Counted from the first letter of the stretch, positions 8,679-16,965 are shown. The stretch is DNA of 50,133 nucleotides from an uncultured Dorea sp. (GCA_910584265.1 CAJTZE010000024.1:1-50133), one strand, 5' to 3'. The notes: a model not told the origin generated them from the letters alone. Numbers and translations are program-made.

Positions 8679-9632
8679 ATGAAAGAAATCGGCGGATATC
8701 TTGAAATGGATACTTCAAGCAGACAAGTTTACCATACCAATGCCCTCGCCCTTAACAGCGGCAGGCATTGTCTGGAATACCTTTTTATGGCAAAAGAAAT
8801 CAAGAAACTCTATATTCCTGATTATATGTGCTATACGGCCGGACGGATTTGTGAAAAATACCAATGCGAATATACGTATTATCCTATACAGAGAAATTTT
8901 TTACCTAATTTATGCGCTGAATTAAAGGACAATGAATATGTGTATATTGTAAATTACTATGGTCAGCTTTCTAATGATATATTATTACAACTTGTTCATT
9001 CTTACGGCAATGTAATTGTTGACAATGTACAAGCCTTTTTCCAAACTCCATTGGATGGAATCGATACGATCTATAGCTGCAGGAAATATTTTGGGGTTTC
9101 GGATGGCGCATACTTATACACCACCTCCAAAATACAAGATGAATTGGATATCGATTTTTCATATAACAGAATGAGGTTCGTACTGGGAAGATATGAAAAG
9201 GACGCGTCATCATTTTTTCATGAAGCGTCTTATAACAATGCTATTTTTGACAAGCAGTCTGTTAAGAGGATGTCAAAATTAACAGAAAACATGTTAAAAA
9301 ATATTTCATATAATGAAGTAAAAGAAAAAAGAGAACATAACTTTGCATTTCTTCACCGTCATTTAAAAGAAATAAATGAATTAACCCTGGTAACCCCCGA
9401 AGGACCATTTATGTACCCTTTCTATGTAAATGATGGAGTGCGGCTGCGTGAGAAACTTATCGAAAAAAAAATATATATTCCTCGTTTTTGGGACGACGTA
9501 TTTCATATAGCGCAGCCAAACTCCGCCGCATGGCAGTTTACAGAAAATATTCTTCCTTTGCCATGCGACCAACGATACGGTAAAGATGAAATGGACTATA
9601 TAATAAATCATATATTGATCGAAATGAAATAA
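8679..9632 (+). CDS. Divergent DegT-like PLP-dependent aminotransferase
   Basis: About 317 residues, shorter than a standard DegT enzyme. Recognisable parts are LNSGRHCLEYLF (substrate loop), YIPDYMCY, YIVNYYGQLS, DNVQAFF (the PLP-Asp region, DNVQ instead of DAAH) and SCRKYFGVSDGAYLY, where the Lys is the candidate Schiff-base residue. KKIYIPRFW near the C-terminus matches the family's arginine region. Start choice: ATG 8664 has only a weak upstream site, and the GGAG at 8666-8669 is well placed for ATG 8679 (IGGYLEMD follows), so 8679 is preferred. It pairs with the FemAB-like gene. It ends the cluster just before a strong terminator. Whether it is catalytically active cannot be told from sequence. 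Confidence 0.72.
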   Translation: MKEIGGYLEMDTSSRQVYHTNALALNSGRHCLEYLFMAKEIKKLYIPDYMCYTAGRICEKYQCEYTYYPIQRNFLPNLCAELKDNEYVYIVNYYGQLSNDILLQLVHSYGNVIVDNVQAFFQTPLDGIDTIYSCRKYFGVSDGAYLYTTSKIQDELDIDFSYNRMRFVLGRYEKDASSFFHEASYNNAIFDKQSVKRMSKLTENMLKNISYNEVKEKREHNFAFLHRHLKEINELTLVTPEGPFMYPFYVNDGVRLREKLIEKKIYIPRFWDDVFHIAQPNSAAWQFTENILPLPCDQRYGKDEMDYIINHILIEMK

Positions 9633-9679
9633 AGAAGAATCCCGGACTGTGTTCCCTGCACAGTTTTGGGATCCTTCTA
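9633..9679. terminator. Intrinsic terminator after the glycan cluster
   Basis: A long inverted repeat with left arm about 9633-9651 and right arm about 9659-9678, both containing ACTGTG/CACAGT and ATCCC/GGGAT. It begins immediately after the stop codon at 9632 and lies between two convergent genes, so it probably serves both directions. The following T-tract is modest. Confidence 0.75.
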
Positions 9680-9709
9680 TATTCTTGCACACCGGAGGCT
9701 TTTCCTATC

Positions 9710-10777
9710 TTACAAATTCTTCATCCTCTCCCCCGCAGGCTGATAGCCCTGCTTCTTCGACATCTGGTAATACTTCAGTGCCTCCTGCTTCTTCCCGTTC
9801 ACCTCAAACCACACGCCCAGATTATACGCCGCCTTAAATGAACCGTTTCCCTTCACGCCTTCATGCTCCGGAACCTCTCCGATTTCCAGACAGCGCAGAT
9901 ACGATTTCTCTATTTCTGGCAGATATCCCACATACCGTTCTACATCCGAAAAAATAGCCTGGGTATAGAAGGTTCCGCAGGCAAAATGGTAATCTGCATA
10001 ATCTCCAAGCCTGCTCTCCTCATTTTCTATAATACGGAACCCTTCCTCCCACTTTTTCAGCTCTAATAAATTATAAATGTAAGCAATCACTCCATTTGCC
10101 CGGTATCCGGTTCCCTCCTCAGGCACTTCTCTGTAAAAGCTTTCAAAATATCCGTCTGCCCGTTCATACTCCTTGATCAGCCACAGCGTACGCGAAACCT
10201 GATACAAAACATACGCATCCTCTGGCTTCTCCTTTAATTCCTCCAACAGAATCTCCAGATTCCGTTCTCCCTTTCCGCCCTGAAGATATCCGTCATGCTC
10301 AAAAGTAAGAAGAAGCGGTACAACCGGCAGTTCACTTACAATCTGCTCGTGTACACGTCCTTCATAAAATGTTCCCTTCGGGACAAAACGGGTCGTATGC
10401 GTACAACTCTTGCTGATTTCCCCATTATCCTCCCTGTAACTGTCATAACGGCGGATTGCTCCGATACATCCGCCTTTTTCGGCAAATTTCACTAAATCCT
10501 TTTTCTTTCCGGATACCAGATATTCATCTGCATCCAGAATCAGATTCCAGTCACAGTCCGATTGCTTTAAGGAATAATTTCTGGCAGCCGCAAAATCATT
10601 ATTCCATGCGTATGTGGAGATGTGTGCGCCAAATTCCTCTGCAATCTTTACGGTATCGTCGGTAGAACCAGTGTCCGTAATATAAATTCTGTCCACAAGC
10701 TTTTTCGCTCTTGACAGGCATTTCCGAAGGCTCCTACTCTCATTCTTCACTATCATAACCAAACCTATTGTCTTCAT
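9710..10777 (-). CDS. Family 2 glycosyltransferase with C-terminal TPR-like helices
   Basis: 355 residues. The N-terminal GT2 domain shows LVMIVKNESRSLRKCL, then ITDTGSTDDT for nucleotide binding, NDFAAARNYSL, and LILDADEYL (DxD metal site). This combination is typical of the SunS/TPR-glycosyltransferase group. The C-terminal half is helical, with repeats reminiscent of tetratricopeptide units (around EDAYVLYQVSRTLWLIKEY and KAAYNLGVWFEVNGKKQEA), probably for acceptor binding. The start ATG follows CAGGAGGG, and a good sigma-A promoter lies upstream on the same strand. It may glycosylate a protein such as flagellin (inference from relatives and position); the substrate is unknown. Confidence 0.85.
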   Translation of the reverse strand: MKTIGLVMIVKNESRSLRKCLSRAKKLVDRIYITDTGSTDDTVKIAEEFGAHISTYAWNNDFAAARNYSLKQSDCDWNLILDADEYLVSGKKKDLVKFAEKGGCIGAIRRYDSYREDNGEISKSCTHTTRFVPKGTFYEGRVHEQIVSELPVVPLLLTFEHDGYLQGGKGERNLEILLEELKEKPEDAYVLYQVSRTLWLIKEYERADGYFESFYREVPEEGTGYRANGVIAYIYNLLELKKWEEGFRIIENEESRLGDYADYHFACGTFYTQAIFSDVERYVGYLPEIEKSYLRCLEIGEVPEHEGVKGNGSFKAAYNLGVWFEVNGKKQEALKYYQMSKKQGYQPAGERMKNL

Positions 10778-10802
10778 CTGCGCCCTCCTGACTTATATTT
10801 CT

Positions 10803-10831
10803 ATCATATATAATCTGCTCTGCAAAGTCAA
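10803..10831 (-). promoter_or_regulatory. Sigma-A promoter for the GT2-TPR gene
   Basis: On the minus strand, TTGACT (10826-10831) and TATGAT (10803-10808) are separated by exactly 17 bases and sit about 25 bases ahead of the start codon at 10777. Confidence 0.75.
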
Positions 10832-10842
10832 CAAACTAACCG

Positions 10843-10871
10843 TTGCAATCCCTTTTCTGTCATGCTAAAAT
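10843..10871 (+). promoter_or_regulatory. Sigma-A promoter for the PilZ gene
   Basis: TTGCAA (10843-10848) and TAAAAT (10866-10871) with a 17-base spacer lie about 40 bases ahead of the PilZ start at 10914. The divergent promoter for the GT2-TPR gene lies back to back with it. Confidence 0.65.
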
Positions 10872-10913
10872 TGTTACAGTTAATTAATTTAGACAAGAGA
10901 GGAGTTTAAAGCC

Positions 10914-11519
10914 ATGGTTCTTAACGATTGTACCATATGCTCTGTCTATGGTCCGGATAATACTACTCTGCAGTCCAGAGTCCGCGTCAAATGTACCGGA
11001 GAACAGATAACCCTGCATTTTAAAAAAAGTGATGAAATTACCGAATCCGAGCGGGTGCGTATAGATTTCTTTGACAGCAAGATTGGTTATATCCAGACCT
11101 ACTGCGAGCTTTTTGTGAGGAGGAATTATGATCCGCTTATCTTAGAACCCTGGATGGCAGACTGTGAGATTCTGGAGGTTATTGAGATTGTACAGCGCCA
11201 GAAGGATCTTCGTGCAAAGATGGATCGGGAGATCGACTTTACCGCCCTTGAGCACGGCGGATTCACCGGCATTATCCAGAACATCAGTGTAGGAGGCCTT
11301 TATTTTGTAACCAAGACCAGATTAAGCCTTGAGGAAGAATTTGAATTCCGTTATACTTTCATTAAGAAAGAGTATGATTTGAGAGCTGTCATCATAAGAG
11401 AACAGGACTTACATAACGGCCGTTACGGTTACGGCTGTCAATTCTTAAAGCTTCCTAAAAGCGCAGAAAGAGATATCCGCCAATATGTATATAAGCAGCA
11501 GCTAAGTAAAGTATGGTAA
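10914..11519 (+). CDS. PilZ-domain protein (c-di-GMP effector candidate)
   Basis: 201 residues. The C-terminal half is a PilZ domain: RQKDLR at residues 95-100 followed by NISVGG at 123-128, the NxSxxG part of the c-di-GMP site. The usual RRxxxR motif is partly degenerate, with Gln in place of the second Arg, so binding may be altered. The N-terminal half is a beta-rich YcgR-N-like region. Proteins of this type link c-di-GMP to flagellar motor output or exopolysaccharide synthesis. Its place between glycosyltransferase and flagellar genes fits either. The start follows GAGAGGAG. It has its own sigma-A promoter and ends in a perfect hairpin shared with the converging gene. Confidence 0.85.
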   Translation: MVLNDCTICSVYGPDNTTLQSRVRVKCTGEQITLHFKKSDEITESERVRIDFFDSKIGYIQTYCELFVRRNYDPLILEPWMADCEILEVIEIVQRQKDLRAKMDREIDFTALEHGGFTGIIQNISVGGLYFVTKTRLSLEEEFEFRYTFIKKEYDLRAVIIREQDLHNGRYGYGCQFLKLPKSAERDIRQYVYKQQLSKVW

Positions 11520-11573
11520 GTAATGCAATAAATAAAAAAGTGCCTGACGGCACTTTTTTATTTATTGCATTAC
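11520..11573. terminator. Perfect 25-bp bidirectional terminator
   Basis: Left arm 11520-11544 and right arm 11549-11573 are perfectly complementary over 25 bases with a 4-base TGAC loop. The runs of A and T inside the arms provide a U-tract in both directions. The hairpin fills the whole gap between the two converging stop codons. Confidence 0.93.
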
Positions 11574-11923
11574 TATGTTTCCGTATTTCCTTCCTCCTGA
11601 GCTTCTCTGGCCGTCTGTTCTGCTCTGGCTGCCTCAAGCTCTTCTCTGGAATGCTTCGGCGTATATTTCAGGAAATATGCATATATATCAACAATGGCCT
11701 GATACAGCTCTTCCGGAATCGGCGTTCCTAAGTCAAGCTGGGTAAGTACAGTGGCAAGAGAGTTATCCTCGTATACAGGTACCCCGTTCTGATTTGCCAT
11801 CTCCACAATCCGCTCAGCCATATACCCAAGACCGGAGGCAACGATTACTGGTGCGGCATCTTTATTCTCATCATAGCGGAGCGCTACTGCTTTTTTATTC
11901 AACACTTCATCATATTGTGACAT
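11573..11923 (-). CDS. FlhB-like C-terminal domain protein (YlqH-like)
   Basis: About 116 residues resembling only the cytoplasmic domain of the flagellar export-switch protein FlhB: KKAVALRYDENKDAAPVIVASG, AERIVEMANQNGVPVYEDNSLATVL and DLGTPIPEELYQAIVDIYAYF. The membrane domain and the NPTH autocleavage motif of true FlhB are absent. Bacillus YlqH is built the same way. The frame runs up to a TTG at 11944, but that codon is part of the AAAGGAG ribosome binding site; ATG 11923 is the start. It overlaps the end of the upstream FliK-like gene by 14 bases, so the pair is co-translated. The probable role is in flagellar export or hook-length control; the exact function is unknown. Confidence 0.85.
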   Translation of the reverse strand: MSQYDEVLNKKAVALRYDENKDAAPVIVASGLGYMAERIVEMANQNGVPVYEDNSLATVLTQLDLGTPIPEELYQAIVDIYAYFLKYTPKHSREELEAARAEQTAREAQEEGNTET

Positions 11924-13334
11924 TGACCGAATTTCTCCTTTCAAATATCTTAGGGAATGCGGCAGATACAGGTATGGATTCCTTACCCTGCTCTACGGCA
12001 AGATATTCGACTTCCAGATTATTTCTTTTCATAATCTTACGGATACCTTCTCTGATATCACTCTCATGATCCGATAATTCCTCCGGATAGTGAATCAGAA
12101 TGTCCATCTTCCCCTTCTCATAATACAACATCATGTCAAAAAAGCCAACATCTTTCAAATCAAATTTAATCAGCAGCTTGATGCCTCTCTCATCAGAATC
12201 CGGATTACCGGATTCTTCATCCGGATCCACCCATAGTTCGGAAAACATCGGTATCCCATCAAGGATTGCAGGAATCATCACATGCATGACCGGCATATAC
12301 ACACTCTCATTCACAAGCATTGCTTTCATGACATTCATAAAAGCCTCTCTATTCTCCAGACCTGCATTTCCTTTAACTCCTGCTTCCATAATATTCAGGA
12401 GGCTATCCATCCACGGCATCCTGCCTGCTGCCCGGTCAAAATCCACATTCTGGAGCATTGCCCGGAAATCCGCCGCCGACATGCCTCCAAATCCCTTCTC
12501 AAATGCAGGGAATTCCATTAATCTCTGGAATGACTGGATCAGTCTGTCCAGATTCCCATTCTCATATCTGGAAGTATTAAAAGTAAGAGTTGTTATCAAA
12601 TCACGGATCCTTCCCATATCTCTGGTCTCTGAAATATATTTACCCAGATACGGGATGATCTGCTCCTTTAATATCTGTGCGTTTCTTGAATTCGCGTTCA
12701 TGCTGTAAGGCTCAAGCTTCGCCGCCAGCTTGGCAAGCTGCTCCCTGTCATTTCGGAACATATATCCCTCCATCTCTTTCAAAGTATCTTTGATATTCTG
12801 GAGAAGATGGTTTCCCGATGACATATCGTTATATTTTTTCAGGAAATCTAAGATACCGGCCTTAAGCTCCACGGTCGTCGCCTCGCTCATCACCTGGCGC
12901 AGCATATCAAACAAAGGTCCCTGCATACGGTTTGCCCCGGCCATCTGGCTCTTCAAAAATTCAGTCATCTGATCCGGTGTCATCTTAAGCATGCCCAGTA
13001 AAGACTGGATCTCCTCTGCCGTACCCTTACCTATGCCAGCTTCAACCACATTCGCCATTCCGCTGAAAATCAGCTTCGTCATCACATCCTCAAGCCTTGG
13101 CACATCCCGCAGGGACTGTACAAAATTGCCAAAATTAGACTCATAGGAGATTCCTTTATTGGCAGCATTCTGTTCTCCGTTTGCCTGATTTCTTCCGTCT
13201 GGACGGACCACGCGGTTCGGGTCCACCGGATTCTTTACACTCATATCCTGCGACTGATGAGCCGGATTCTGCTTGTTGATCGCGTTATTGTCATACCCGG
13301 TTGTTGGTGTTGTTACTTTTAAAATATTTGACAT
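11910..13334 (-). CDS. FliK-like / YlqG-like flagellar protein
   Basis: 474 residues with no membrane segment. The first ~65 residues are polar and rich in Asn/Gln, as in exported hook-length proteins. The middle is helical. The C-terminal ~100 residues (LLIKFDLKDVGFFDMMLYYEKGKMDILIHYP) resemble the substrate-specificity domain of FliK-type proteins, where a secreted ruler contacts FlhB. It is followed by and overlaps an FlhB-like gene, the same arrangement as ylqG-ylqH in Bacillus. It is divergent from cheA, so the two operons share a control region (13335-13439). The FliK relationship is an inference from C-terminal character and context. Confidence 0.65.
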   Translation of the reverse strand: MSNILKVTTPTTGYDNNAINKQNPAHQSQDMSVKNPVDPNRVVRPDGRNQANGEQNAANKGISYESNFGNFVQSLRDVPRLEDVMTKLIFSGMANVVEAGIGKGTAEEIQSLLGMLKMTPDQMTEFLKSQMAGANRMQGPLFDMLRQVMSEATTVELKAGILDFLKKYNDMSSGNHLLQNIKDTLKEMEGYMFRNDREQLAKLAAKLEPYSMNANSRNAQILKEQIIPYLGKYISETRDMGRIRDLITTLTFNTSRYENGNLDRLIQSFQRLMEFPAFEKGFGGMSAADFRAMLQNVDFDRAAGRMPWMDSLLNIMEAGVKGNAGLENREAFMNVMKAMLVNESVYMPVMHVMIPAILDGIPMFSELWVDPDEESGNPDSDERGIKLLIKFDLKDVGFFDMMLYYEKGKMDILIHYPEELSDHESDIREGIRKIMKRNNLEVEYLAVEQGKESIPVSAAFPKIFERRNSVNVTI

Positions 13335-13380
13335 TTTTTCACCTACTCTATAATTTACTCTTATCCTTTTTACTCCTTCT

Positions 13381-13388
13381 GACGATAT
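13381..13388 (+). promoter_or_regulatory. Candidate sigma-28 (SigD) -10 element before cheA
   Basis: GACGATAT matches the flagellar sigma -10 consensus GCCGATAT at 7 of 8 positions and lies about 50 bases ahead of cheA. No clear TAAA -35 box stands 15 bases upstream, so the call is tentative. Confidence 0.35.
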
Positions 13389-13439
13389 ATTTAAATATAA
13401 TACTATTTAAACACATTAGATGAAGGTGGTACTAATATT

Positions 13440-15575
13440 ATGGATAACATGCTTGAAATGTATCTTTACGAAACAAACACTCTCTTGGAACAGCTGGATG
13501 AACTTTTAATAGAAGCAGAAAAGAACAGGGATTTCACTACGAATGATGTGAATGAAATCTTCCGCAGCATGCATACTATCAAGGGCTCATCTGCCATGAT
13601 GGAGTTTTCCACACTGATGGAAATTGCTCATCATATAGAAGATCTTTTCTTCTATATTCGTGAGAACGGACTGGATTCTATGGACGAATCGCATAAGAAC
13701 GATTTGTTTAACCTGATGTTCCAGTCTACTGATGCCCTTCGCAGTGAAGTCGAAAAAATCGAAAACGATGAGCCTCTTAGCACTAATATCGACCCAATCA
13801 TTGCAAATATTAATAGTTTTTTGCAAAAAATCAGCGGTTCTGAAAGCAGTTCTTCTGAAAATACGAATGCAGATGAAAAGCAGGCAGAAAGCGGCGATAC
13901 CATACAGCCTGCCGGCGAACAGCAGATTGCTCTAATTAATCAAGAGCTTGCAGGCTGTCCTTCCAGTAAGCTTCCTTATTTTATACGGATCCACTTTGAA
14001 CAGGGTTCCGGTATGGAGCATCTGCGGGCTTTTATGACAGTCACAGCCCTGAATGACCTGGATCTACAGTTTGAGTATTATCCGGATGATGTGGAGACCA
14101 ACAGTGATACAATCGAAACTATTGTTGACAATGGTTTCTTTATCGCTTTATCTTCACAGGAGGATGTAACCAGAGCTGTTAACGTGATCAAGGAACAGAA
14201 CAGTGTAGAAACCTTTGAGGTAATTGAGAATGCCTCTGTAAAACAGGAAGAGAAGAAACCTGCCGCACAGCAGTCTCAGGCACCTTCTGAGAAGACATCT
14301 GAACCGGTTTCCAAACAGAATAGTGAACCATCTTCCAAGCAGAAGGCTGATCCGGCTCCTCAGGCTGCTCATAACAATACACCAGTGAAGCAGAGCCTGA
14401 TCAGTGTCAACCTTTCCAAATTAGACAGTCTGGTTGCCATTGTAGGAGAGATCGTTATTACAGAGTCTATGGTTACATCCTCTCCTGATTTACAGAATCT
14501 GAAGCTTGATAATTTTACAAAATCTGCACGTCAATTACGGAAGCTTACCGATGACCTGCAGGATATTGCCATGTCCCTCAGGATGGTCTCTGTATCTGGT
14601 ACTTTCCAGAAGATGAACCGTATTGTGCGGGATATGAAGAAAAAGCTGAATAAAGATGTACGCCTGACTATCATCGGTGAGAATACAGAAGTCGACAAGA
14701 CAATCGTAGACAGCATCGGTGATCCGATCATGCACATCGTGCGTAATTCTATGGACCATGGAATCGAGGAGAAGGTGGAAGACCGTATTGCGGCCGGTAA
14801 AGATCCTCAGGGTGAAATCATCCTGTCTGCCGCCCACACTGGAAGTGAAGTAATTATTTCCATTAGTGATGACGGCCAGGGTATGGATCCGGATAAGATC
14901 CTTGCCAAGGCAGAACGCAACGGAATCCTTACCAAACCAGCCAGTGAATATTCTCAGAAAGAGATTCTAGCACTCCTTATGCTGCCCGGCTTCTCAACCA
15001 ACGAAGAAGTTACCGAATTCTCCGGACGGGGCGTCGGCATGGATGTTGTTAAGAAGAATGTAGAATCCGTAGGAGGTACGATCACCATTACCAGCGAGCT
15101 CGGAAAGGGAAGCTGTACTACTCTTAAGATTCCTCTTACCATGGCTATCGCTGACGGCATGGAGGTATCTGTAGGCAATTCTATGTTTACGATTCCGATT
15201 GCCAATATCCGTCAGTCCTTCAAGCCGGAAAAGGACGAAGTCCTTCTGGATGCAGGCGGTAATGAGATTATCAAATGCCTGAATGAGTTTTATCCTATTA
15301 TCAGAGTGCATGATTTATTCAATATTGAAACTGAGATTACCAATATTGAAGATGGTATTTTAATCTGGGTAGAAGCTGCCGACAAGTCTTACTGCCTGTT
15401 TGTAGATGAATTACTTGGAGAACAACAGGTTGTAGTAAAACCGCTTCCGCCATTCTTAAGCAACTTCAATATTAAGAATTCCGGAATCAGCGGTTGTACG
15501 ATTCTCGGCGACGGTGACATCAGCCTGATCCTGGATATCAGAAGCTTATACGCAGCATTTTATAATCAATACTAA
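13440..15575 (+). CDS. cheA: Chemotaxis histidine kinase CheA
   Basis: 711 residues, the normal CheA length. The kinase relays receptor signals by phosphorylating CheY and CheB. Domains in order: HPt/P1 with the phospho-accepting His45 in RSMHTIKGSSAMM; a CheY-binding-like P2 region near 170-260; a Gln/Ser/Pro/Lys-rich linker near 270-315; the P3 dimerisation helices; a GHKL ATPase domain with IVRNSMDHGIE (N box) and DDGQGMD (G1), then FSGRGVGMDVVKKNV; and a C-terminal CheW-like P5 domain that docks to receptors. The start follows GAAGGTGG. It heads the operon cheA-cheW-cheR-(terminator)-cheB. Confidence 0.98.
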   Translation: MDNMLEMYLYETNTLLEQLDELLIEAEKNRDFTTNDVNEIFRSMHTIKGSSAMMEFSTLMEIAHHIEDLFFYIRENGLDSMDESHKNDLFNLMFQSTDALRSEVEKIENDEPLSTNIDPIIANINSFLQKISGSESSSSENTNADEKQAESGDTIQPAGEQQIALINQELAGCPSSKLPYFIRIHFEQGSGMEHLRAFMTVTALNDLDLQFEYYPDDVETNSDTIETIVDNGFFIALSSQEDVTRAVNVIKEQNSVETFEVIENASVKQEEKKPAAQQSQAPSEKTSEPVSKQNSEPSSKQKADPAPQAAHNNTPVKQSLISVNLSKLDSLVAIVGEIVITESMVTSSPDLQNLKLDNFTKSARQLRKLTDDLQDIAMSLRMVSVSGTFQKMNRIVRDMKKKLNKDVRLTIIGENTEVDKTIVDSIGDPIMHIVRNSMDHGIEEKVEDRIAAGKDPQGEIILSAAHTGSEVIISISDDGQGMDPDKILAKAERNGILTKPASEYSQKEILALLMLPGFSTNEEVTEFSGRGVGMDVVKKNVESVGGTITITSELGKGSCTTLKIPLTMAIADGMEVSVGNSMFTIPIANIRQSFKPEKDEVLLDAGGNEIIKCLNEFYPIIRVHDLFNIETEITNIEDGILIWVEAADKSYCLFVDELLGEQQVVVKPLPPFLSNFNIKNSGISGCTILGDGDISLILDIRSLYAAFYNQY

Positions 15576-15602
15576 ATTGTACGAAGAATCGGAGGAAGAA
15601 TT

Positions 15603-16082
15603 ATGTCAGCAGCTACTTTAGAAAATACAACAGTTCTCGGAGCTTTAGATGCTGAAGCTCCTGTTTCCACGGAACGTTTCCTTACCTTTAGTTCCAATGG
15701 ACTTAATATCGGCGTGAGTACGAACTACGTAATTGAGATTATAACCAATCATTCTATTACCATGCTTCCGCTCGTTCCGGATTACGTAAAGGGCATCATC
15801 AATCTGCGCGGACAGATCATCCCAATTATTGATATCCGCCTGCGCATGGGTAAACCTTCCATTGACTACACAAGCTCAACCTGCATCATCGTTCTGAATA
15901 TTGACTCTGTTCAGATTGGTATTGTCGTAGATGCGGTACAGCAGGTTATGGATATTGACCAGAGCCAGATTTCCCCTGTCCCGGTTGAAAACCAGCAGGA
16001 ACTTATTAACGGAATGGTTTCATCCGGCGACCGCTCTGTGATCCTTTTCCTGGATTGTGAGCAGCTTGTACAGACATATTAA
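15603..16082 (+). CDS. cheW: Chemotaxis coupling protein CheW
   Basis: 159 residues forming a single CheW domain that bridges methyl-accepting receptors and CheA. Typical segments are FLTFSSNGLNIGVSTNYVIEII, LPLVPDYVKGIINLRGQIIPIIDIRLRMG and IVVDAVQQVMDI. The start follows CGGAGGAAG, 27 bases after cheA, so it is in the same operon. The N-terminal ~20 residues before the domain are a short extra tail. Confidence 0.97.
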   Translation: MSAATLENTTVLGALDAEAPVSTERFLTFSSNGLNIGVSTNYVIEIITNHSITMLPLVPDYVKGIINLRGQIIPIIDIRLRMGKPSIDYTSSTCIIVLNIDSVQIGIVVDAVQQVMDIDQSQISPVPVENQQELINGMVSSGDRSVILFLDCEQLVQTY

Positions 16083-16105
16083 TACACGAAGGAGCCTTTT
16101 GTACT

Positions 16106-16918
16106 ATGTTAACAATTAATGACAGCGATTTTGAACGCTTATACAAATTTATACATCAAAACTATGGAATTGATTTATCAAAAAAACGCCAGCTTATAAT
16201 AGGACGGCTTTCTAACACGATTCTTTCTATGGGGTTCTCTTCATTTAAAGAATACGTAGACCATATTATTAATAATAGAAAGCCTGAAGACCTGGAGCTT
16301 ATGCTGAACAAGCTCACCACGAATTATACCTTTTTCATGCGTGAGGGAGCTCATTTTGAATATTTTACAAATACAATCCTTCCATGGCTCGTAGAGACAA
16401 AGAAGGATAAAGTACTCAGCATATGGAGTGCCGGCTGCTCGTCAGGAGAAGAGCCATATACCATATCCATGCTATTAAAGGAATTTTTTGGTTCAAAAGC
16501 AGGTATGTGGGATACGAGAGTTCTTGCAACTGATATTTCTCAGAATGCACTGCACGCGGCAACCAATGCCGTTTATGATGAAGATTCATTAAAAGAACTT
16601 TCCCCTGCATGGAAGAAAAAATATTTCACCCCTGCAGGCGAACCAGGCACCTATACCGTAACCCCGGAGATTAAATCCAACGTAATCTTCCGGACCTTTA
16701 ACCTGATGGATCCCATCAAATTCCGATTAAAATTCGATGTCATTTTCTGTAGAAATGTTATGATTTATTTTGACCAGCCAACAAAAGAAGCATTAGTCAA
16801 CCGTTTCTATAATGCTTCTAATCCGGGAGGTTATCTCCTGATCGGCCACTCAGAGAATCTAAGCAAGACAGCAACACCTTACAAATATCTGATGCCTGCA
16901 ACCTATCGGAAAGTTTAA
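16106..16918 (+). CDS. cheR: Chemotaxis receptor methyltransferase CheR
   Basis: 270 residues. It methylates glutamates of chemoreceptors using SAM and works against CheB. The N-terminal helical domain is followed by the SAM-binding fold: WSAGCSSGEEPYTISMLL (motif I), VLATDISQNALHAA, and DVIFCRNVMIYFD, the most characteristic CheR motif, then GGYLLIGHSENL. The start follows GAAGGAG. It is third in the operon; a hairpin terminator directly behind it may reduce read-through to cheB. Confidence 0.97.
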   Translation: MLTINDSDFERLYKFIHQNYGIDLSKKRQLIIGRLSNTILSMGFSSFKEYVDHIINNRKPEDLELMLNKLTTNYTFFMREGAHFEYFTNTILPWLVETKKDKVLSIWSAGCSSGEEPYTISMLLKEFFGSKAGMWDTRVLATDISQNALHAATNAVYDEDSLKELSPAWKKKYFTPAGEPGTYTVTPEIKSNVIFRTFNLMDPIKFRLKFDVIFCRNVMIYFDQPTKEALVNRFYNASNPGGYLLIGHSENLSKTATPYKYLMPATYRKV

Positions 16919-16922
16919 CACC

Positions 16923-16965
16923 AAAGCTGTTTTTGAAATTCGGACAATTTCAGAAACGGCTTTTT
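16923..16965 (+). terminator. Hairpin between cheR and cheB
   Basis: An 18-bp stem (16923-16940 with 16946-16963) contains two G-U pairs and a 5-base loop, and is followed by TTTTT. It lies inside the chemotaxis operon, so it may be a partial terminator setting the cheB level or an RNA-stability hairpin. Confidence 0.8.

Noticed and set aside
12133..12708. A 191-codon open frame opposite the FliK-like gene
   Set aside because: Composition is that of an antisense shadow, it has no ribosome binding site, and the opposite strand has a well-supported gene.
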